From contig LSYV01000035.1 of assembly GCA_001584585.1 (NCBI GenBank), forward strand, positions 781,251 through 818,681: a DNA stretch of 37,431 bases, read 5' to 3'. Both the position numbers and the translations under genes were made by a program. The notes under the pieces are model-generated. The model was not told where the DNA came from and did no database searches. It saw only the letters and a program-made list of their open reading frames with translations. Below are positions 32,023 to 37,431 of the stretch, in pieces. Positions within the stretch are counted from its first letter, which is position 1; each line of letters opens with the position of its first letter. This DNA is from Gonium pectorale. Lineage: Eukaryota > Chlorophyta > Chlorophyceae > Chlamydomonadales > Volvocaceae.

Positions 32023-35000
32023 TCAGAAGGGCGACTGGCCGGGCAGGGTGCCCAGCTTGAGTAGCTGTGAAAGCGCCCGACTCTTGTGCGGGTCAATGCG
32101 CAGCGGCGAGTCGGGCACCAATCCGCACCTGCGCGGGTGACGCGAACGGCAGCGAGGCGGGGGAGGGGCAACATCAGCAAGCGCTCTGGCATGCAGAAGC
32201 CCTGGCGTCAACAGGACCCAAAGCGAGGCGAAGTATGCGCACGCCATCTGCATCAGATCTTCCACAGTTGGACTAGCTCCACTCCCCAGGCTCCCTCTTT
32301 ACTCCCACCTAGCACAGCAGCGCAACGTTGCCGCGATCCCACCGATCCCACCCACCTGAGCCGCGCCGCCACCTCCTCGACGGGCGACACAGCCAGGCAG
32401 CGCTGCAGGTCGCGGCCAAAGGCTGCGTCGAAGTCCTCGGGGCGCATGCGGCACTCGAGCATGAGCAGCACCGCCACCAGCACCACCACCTCGCGCTCCG
32501 GCACCAGCACGTCCTGCGGCAGCGACGTGCGCAGCAGCGCCTCCACAGCCTCGCCGTACAGGCCTGTGGGGAAAGGCAGAGCAGACGGCGCAATGACTTC
32601 AGCACTGTGAACTCGAAACCTGCGTCTTGCACACCCCAGAAGTACATCAACGCATCCATCTCACTGCGGCGCAAGTGAACGTGGAAGTAGGTCTGTAAGG
32701 GCTTCCCTCACCGTGGACGGCGCGCAGGCGGTCGCTGAAGAATCGCGTCTGCACACGGCGCAGCCCCAGCAGCAGGTGGCGATGCAGGGCGGCATGCGCC
32801 GCCCAGGGCACCGCGGTGCCGCCCGGCGTCGTAGAGCCGCTGCCTGCAGTCTGGCCGGAACCCGCACCGCCGCTGAGGCCCAGCACCGTCAGCGCACTGG
32901 AACCGGCAGCGCCCGGCGGCGACTGGCCACAGGCTACGGCCGCCCCACCAGCTGCGGCAATGTCCTCCGCCGTCGCGGCCAGGGCGCGGCGAATCTCCCA
33001 CTGGAAGGCGGTCGTGGGCGCCTGCGCCCCGTTGGCGGGGGCAGCGGGGGCGCTGGCGACCGCCATGTCGATGCCCATGGCGTGCAGCTGCGTGATGGTC
33101 CAGATGATCTCCTCAGACCAGCGGCGCGGCTGCAGTAGCGGGTAGGGCGCCAGCTCGGCCGTCAGCAGCAGCAGGGCCCGCGGCGACAGGTCGTTCAGCA
33201 GCTGGCGCGGCAGCGACATGTTGACAGCGTGCACCTGAGAGGCAGCAAGATAACGGGGCGACAAGCAGAGGTGAGGACAGAGGGTCGATCCCGGCAGCCG
33301 GCAGTCGTGAAGCTCCAAGGGAAGCAGCACAAGCGCTCCAGCATTCGGCTCTTAGTATACAGTCTCCGTGAAAAGCAACTCAGCCTCTAGCACAACCGAT
33401 GATCGCGTATTTGTGGCCTAATCCAGGCGCTGTGCTGGATGGCATGGAAGGATGAGTGAGCAGTGCGGCGATCGTGGCGGTGCGCACCTGGTGGCCCATC
33501 GCCTGCACGAGGCGCTTCAGGGTGAGCTGGTAGTTGTGCAGGATGGTGTCCAGGTAGGCGCGCCGCTTATGGATGCGGCTCAGGCCGTCCACCCACTGCT
33601 CAAGCGACACGAGGCACAGCTGGCGGCCAGCGGGGCCGGCCCTGCAAGGCAGGCGCAGGGTGGGTGAAAAGGCGCAGTGACAGAAGGGACGAAGGGGTGA
33701 ACATCGTGGTCAACCAACATTCAAAGTCTAATGTGGTAAATGCTCATAACCGTGAAGCAGAAGGCTCAGCCGTGAACCAGAAGAGACATAAAGCAAATCC
33801 AATACCTGAGGAGCTGCAGCACGCGGCCCATCACGCGCGGGTCCACATCCGTGGCCTGCGCGCCCCGCGCGCGGTGTGCCGCCAGGGCGCGCAGCAGAGC
33901 TGCAGCCACCTCGGGCGCCATGGCCGCAACGTCGAGCAGCTGCTCCGCAATGACACAGCACAGGTGGTGCAGCTGCGCGTGGGCGCCGCTGAAGGCGCCG
34001 CAGGCGCGAGCCATCTCCGAGGCCACCTGCGGGCTGACCAGCAGCATGCGACGCAGCGCAGCGTCCATGTATGTCGCCAGGTCGGCGGCGGCGCCAGGGT
34101 TCGCAGCGGCAGCGGCCGCCGCCGCGAGCTGAGCCGCGGCACCGCCGCCGAGCTGCAGGCCAACTGTCCCAGTGCCGCCGAGGCCGAGCAAGTCCTCGGC
34201 CCGCAGGGGCCGGTTGGCGGCGGCGACGGCAGCCAAGGACTGGGCCAGGAGCTGCTGTTGCTGCTGCTGCTGTTGCTGCTGCAGGAGGCCGGCTGCGACA
34301 GCCTGTTGCTGCTGCTGCTGCTGGCCCAGGGCCACTGCCAGGCCCAGGGCATCGGCGTCAGACTGCCACAGGTCGGTGGCGGAGGCGCCGAAGCCGAGGC
34401 CAGCGTCGGTGCCCGAGACGCGGCGCCACTGCAGGCCGCCATCGGCGGTCATCTGCGGTGAGGTGGGAGACATCTCCGGCTGGCCAACTCCCGAAACCAA
34501 GGCCTGCAGCTGCTGTAGCTGGTGCATCTGCTGCATCTGCTGCTGCGCCGCGGCAGCTGCGGCCTGTTGCTGCTGCTGGTGTTGCTGCTGGTGTTGCTGC
34601 TGCTGCATGAAGAGCGCGGCAGCGGCAGTGGCAGCCGCCTGCGAGGAGGCCACCTGACCCACTAGCGAACCGCGGCCCGCGGCCACCATCAGCAGCTCCT
34701 CAGCAGTGGGCGTCGCCACCTCGGCGGCGGGCGCCTGCGAGGGCATCTGCAGGCGTTGCAGGCGATCGATCAGGGCCTCGCGGTTGATGGCGTACATATC
34801 GGCTGCCGCGGCGCTGGCGGCCGCCGCATCGGCGGCGGCGGCCTCGCCCGCCGCCAGGAGGAAGCTGTTAGCGGCGCTGTTGACGGCGGCCCCCGTGCCG
34901 GCGGCGCTGTTGCCGCTGGCACGGAGGTCGTGGTAGGGCGAAGGCACATCGCCACCACTGCATGAACTGAGGCCGTCGTCAACGCTGCTGTCCTCGTGGG

Positions 35001-36096
35001 GCCAGCTGGGGTTGGCACCGCCGCCGCTGCCGCCGCTGCTGCGGCTGAAGGTGCTGGGCAGGTGGCCAGTGGGCTGGTGGTGCTGGCCGTGAGGGTGGTG
35101 GTGCGGCTTACCGCCCGCACGGCCGCCGTGCGCAGACGAGTGCTGCTGCTGCTGAGCAGGCTGCAGCGGCTGCTGAGGAGGGCGAGCCACACCGCCAGCC
35201 GGCACGGCGCCGTGATACGTGTCCGACAGGCGACGTGAGTACATGTCGGACGAGCCGCCGTTGGAGGAGGCCGCAGTGAGGGCCGTCAGGGTGGACGGCA
35301 CCTGCGGCGACGACACAGCGGCGCCGGAGGCGGGCTCCGATGCCGTGTTGCCCAGGTCGGGGTGACCCGAGGCCGACGACGGCCTCCACAGCAGCTGCGG
35401 ATCGGCATGAACGTTGCCGTCGGGGCTGTCGGCGGGACTGGTGGGGGCGGCGACGGAGCTGCCAGCAGGGCTGCTCGCGGCGGGAGCAGGCGCGGTGGCT
35501 GCGACGGCAGCCACGTCGAGCGCCGGTGGCCTGGCAGCCTGTGCACGCTGAGCGGCCAGGGGAGCCTCCGCGCTGTCGGCGCCGAAGAGCATGCGGACGA
35601 GCTGCAGCTCCGCGGCGACCTGCTGGTCCAGGGACGGCTGGCGCTCAGTAGCCTTGAGCTTGGAGGCGGACACAGCGCCCACCCCGCCGTCGGGGATGCA
35701 GGCGGGGCCGCCGCCAGCCGCTGCCGTCTTGATCAGGACCGAAAGAGTCGCCGCAACCGCCTTGGGCAGGGCCTCGGCGAGGGCGGCGGGAAGTGCCGCA
35801 TCGAGGACGGCCGCGACGGCAGAGGGGGTGGTGCTATTAATGGTCGCAGCGGCTGCTGCCGGGGGGAGGGCGGCGGCCATGGCGCCAGGCAAGAGCGTCT
35901 TCACGAGCTCCGGGATCACGCCCTGAAGCACCTCAGGCAGCAGGGTCTGAAGCTGCTGCTGCGCCAGGGGTGAGAGCGAGCGCGAGGCCTGCGACGTGCT
36001 GCCTTTAGACGCCGCGGCGGTGCTGCGCGCCTCGTGACAGGCAGCCACCGGCGCGGCCTCATCTGCCGCAGCAGCTGCGAACGGAGAGGTCTGCAT
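32023..36096 (-). CDS. Unrecognised Gln/Ala-rich protein with helical C-terminal region
   Basis: Coding exons in transcription order: 36096-33806, 33641-33488, 33234-32712, 32563-32356 and 32128-32023. The sum is 3,282 nt (1,093 aa), and every GT-AG junction is in phase. ATG at 36096 is the first ATG after the probable 5'-UTR splice at 36184. Residues ~40-130 are hydrophobic and helical with recurring LP steps (LLPEVLQGVIPELVKTLLPG). Residues ~130-480 are disordered, with a His-rich patch (PHHHPHGQHHQPTGH). Residues ~495-620 hold three poly-Gln tracts. From ~672 to the end the sequence looks folded and mainly helical: LHHLCCVIAEQLLDVAAMAP, LEQWVDGLSRIHKRRAYLDT, RRWSEEIIWTITQLHAMGID and REVVVLVAVLLMLECRMRP. 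The Gln-rich design is typical of transcription or RNA regulators, but no DNA- or RNA-binding motif is visible. No family assigned. Confidence 0.85.
34251..34323 (-). repeat. CAG microsatellites coding poly-Gln (two tracts)
   Basis: CTG/TTG runs at 34251-34282 and 34303-34323 on the + strand read as CAG/CAA on the - strand. They encode two glutamine tracts of the Gln-rich protein, separated by a short Ala/Gly/Leu linker. CAA interruptions are present, which usually stabilise such repeats. Confidence 0.9.
34504..34608 (-). repeat. Interrupted CAG repeat coding poly-Gln/His
   Basis: An impure CTG-rich stretch encodes glutamine runs broken by His, Met, Leu and Ala (MQQQQHQQQHQQQQQ, then QQQMQQMHQLQQLQ) on the - strand. 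It is a third, older-looking tract of the same protein. Confidence 0.85.
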
Positions 36097-36184
36097 GCAC
36101 TCCGAGAAGCCGGAGAACCTCGTGGGCAGCGCCGATGTAACGTCCACCTGGCCGTTAACAATCTCTGGGGCGCAGATGCCTGAC

Positions 36185-36744
36185 CTGCGGGGCGGCAGAC
36201 GAGGGAGGGGGGAACGCGATTCGGCGCTAGCCAAGCGACAGTAGATGGCACAAAACAGCAGGGTCGACAATAAAGAGCCATGCTGGCTGAGCCCGACAAC
36301 CACCGACCCACCCACCCGGTAGAGGCGCCTTTTGTGGCGTCGACAATAAGCGTCGTTATAGAAGGGGCCCTTTCCTCTAGACGGATGCCACGGTGCAGCT
36401 CCGGAAACGGTGGGGAAGAGGCGAGACCCATGGTTGCCAAAAGGATTACGAGATAGGGTGACGCGTCCTCCAGCCAGCGCCGAAGGCACTACAGCTCAAA
36501 AGGTGCGCCGTTAAGTGATTAACCTGTTCAGCGGGGAAAAAGCAGCCGAGTTCGAGGCCGGACTCCAGTCAGTCAGGAACACTACCGCGAAACTGCGCAG
36601 CCGCAAGGAAACCGCGCACAGTGCCACAAACACATTTGCAAGATGCAGGACTTGCGTCCACTGCAGCACAGACGAGGCGTAAGAGCGCGCCAAGGAAGAC
36701 TATACAAGTGTCGGGGCTAGACACGTAGAACCCAGCGCCCTCAC
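36185..36744 (-). other. Probable 5'-UTR intron of the Gln-rich gene
   Basis: On the - strand a good donor (ATCAAG|GTGAGG, exon end 36745) and an acceptor (CCCCGCAG|GTCAGG, exon start 36184) bracket 560 bp. The sequence just upstream of the donor has no ATG, and the first ATG after the acceptor is the one at 36096. A leader intron followed by the coding start fits. Confidence 0.55.
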
Positions 36745-37247
36745 CTTGATTGATGCGGTAACACTCGGGCTAAACGTTGAGACGCTAGTACCGTCCGCAG
36801 ATCGGTGAACAGACAGTGACCGCGGCGACGACGAGCGACGAGCGAAGAGAGACTGAGCTCCGTGATGCGGGAGCAGGCCTTGGACGCAATTGCAAATCAG
36901 GTATGCGTCGCAGATTTGAGGACAGGGTCGAACTCAAGTCAGTGCAGCAAAGTGGTCGATTACTTATGACAACAAATCAGTGCGAGACTACTACGAATAT
37001 GGAGCCCTCTGCAGGTCTGGCAGGGCCGCACAGCGTAATGTTCCCCATTAGATAATGGGTTGTGTTGTACGTGGCGGTACACCTGGCCCCATTACGGCAT
37101 GGATCACCAGCCTTGTAATCGCTGTGGTAATGTCCGGTAACCAGCACGTAAGGGCCAACCCTGTTGAGCCCCGAGTGTCGGAGACAGCCTGCCACCCAGC
37201 GAGCGCGCCACGACGCGCCTCCCTCCCTAGCACCGGTCACGGGAGCT
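36745..37247. other. Intergenic / upstream region
   Basis: Probably contains the leader exon and promoter of the Gln-rich gene (-). No coding exon was recognised. A small dyad CCCATTA-GA-TAATGGG lies near 37045-37060. Confidence 0.5.
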
Positions 37248-37431
37248 ATGTCTCGGCGACCTGCCTGGTTGGGGTGGGCGCGTGGACAGTGCAGCGCGGC
37301 CTCGTGCCATCGTCGGCTGCAACATCCGCAACCGCACCACCGGCCGCCCTGCACAGCAGCCTCCCGCTTGCGTGCGCGATGTTCATTGCGCGGGACAAAA
37401 GCGCTGTGCTGCTGGCCCGCCGGGGCGGCTG
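37248..37431 (+). CDS. Possible 5' end of a further gene, cut by the window edge
   Basis: From ATG 37248 the frame is open to the window end and encodes a very basic, Arg/Ala/Ser/Cys-rich start (MSRRPAWLGWARGQ), the composition of an organelle transit peptide. A second ATG at 37379 in another frame starts MFIARDKSAVLLARRGG, also open to the end. With only 184 bp available neither can be confirmed, and no family is recognisable. Confidence 0.22.
   Translation, partial: MSRRPAWLGWARGQCSAASCHRRLQHPQPHHRPPCTAASRLRARCSLRGTKALCCWPAGAA

Noticed and set aside
33664..34461. 265-codon + strand open frame with Leu runs
   Set aside because: Antisense of the poly-Gln coding exon; the Leu runs are CTG read from the CAG tracts.

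Overview
The window looks like nuclear DNA of a volvocine-type green alga (Chlorophyceae; Chlamydomonas, Gonium and Volvox relatives). The evidence is GC-rich coding sequence, genes split by many short GT-AG introns, long Ala/Gly/Ser/Pro/Gln low-complexity stretches inside conserved proteins, CAG/CTG microsatellites in coding exons, a MYND-finger protein, and TGTAA (the usual algal poly(A) signal) downstream of some genes. There is no sign of bacterial organisation: no operons, no Shine-Dalgarno sites and no CRISPR arrays. The species cannot be fixed from the sequence alone.

Layout, left to right. (1) 1-92 is (CG)n/(GN)n edge sequence. (2) 92-1048 (+) is the 3' end of a MYND zinc-finger gene. 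(3) 1217-3468 is intergenic and carries a diverged repeat family. (4) 3469-6394 (+) is an unrecognised seven-exon gene with a helical N-terminal part and a disordered 580-residue last exon. (5) 6395-9417 is non-coding and includes a strong 49-nt hairpin. (6) 9418-19141 (+) is VPS54, a GARP tethering-complex subunit, in 17 exons (1,599 aa) with one GC-AG intron. (7) 20421-26720 (-) is an RlmN-type radical-SAM RNA methyltransferase gene in 11 exons, whose first intron contains a 525-N assembly gap and a GC-rich tandem repeat. (8) 27091-29621 (+) is a histidine-phosphatase (phosphoglycerate-mutase-like) gene in six exons with a transit-peptide-like start. (9) 29622-32022 is non-coding. (10) 32023-36096 (-) is an unrecognised Gln/Ala-rich 1,093-aa protein in five coding exons, with a probable 5'-UTR intron. 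(11) The right edge may hold the start of another + gene.

The exon models were built by hand, by matching splice consensus, codon phase and conserved protein motifs. In all five complete models the summed coding length is divisible by three. The neighbours do not form a pathway: vesicle tethering, rRNA/tRNA modification and a phosphatase are unrelated jobs. VPS54 and the methyltransferase gene converge. The methyltransferase and phosphatase genes diverge from a region of at most about 370 bp. The phosphatase and Gln-rich genes converge on a dyad TGTAA/TTACA element.

I did not find a clearly new system. The most open items are the two unrecognised proteins, the hairpin at 8832-8880, the repeat family, and the lineage-specific insertions in VPS54 and the methyltransferase.
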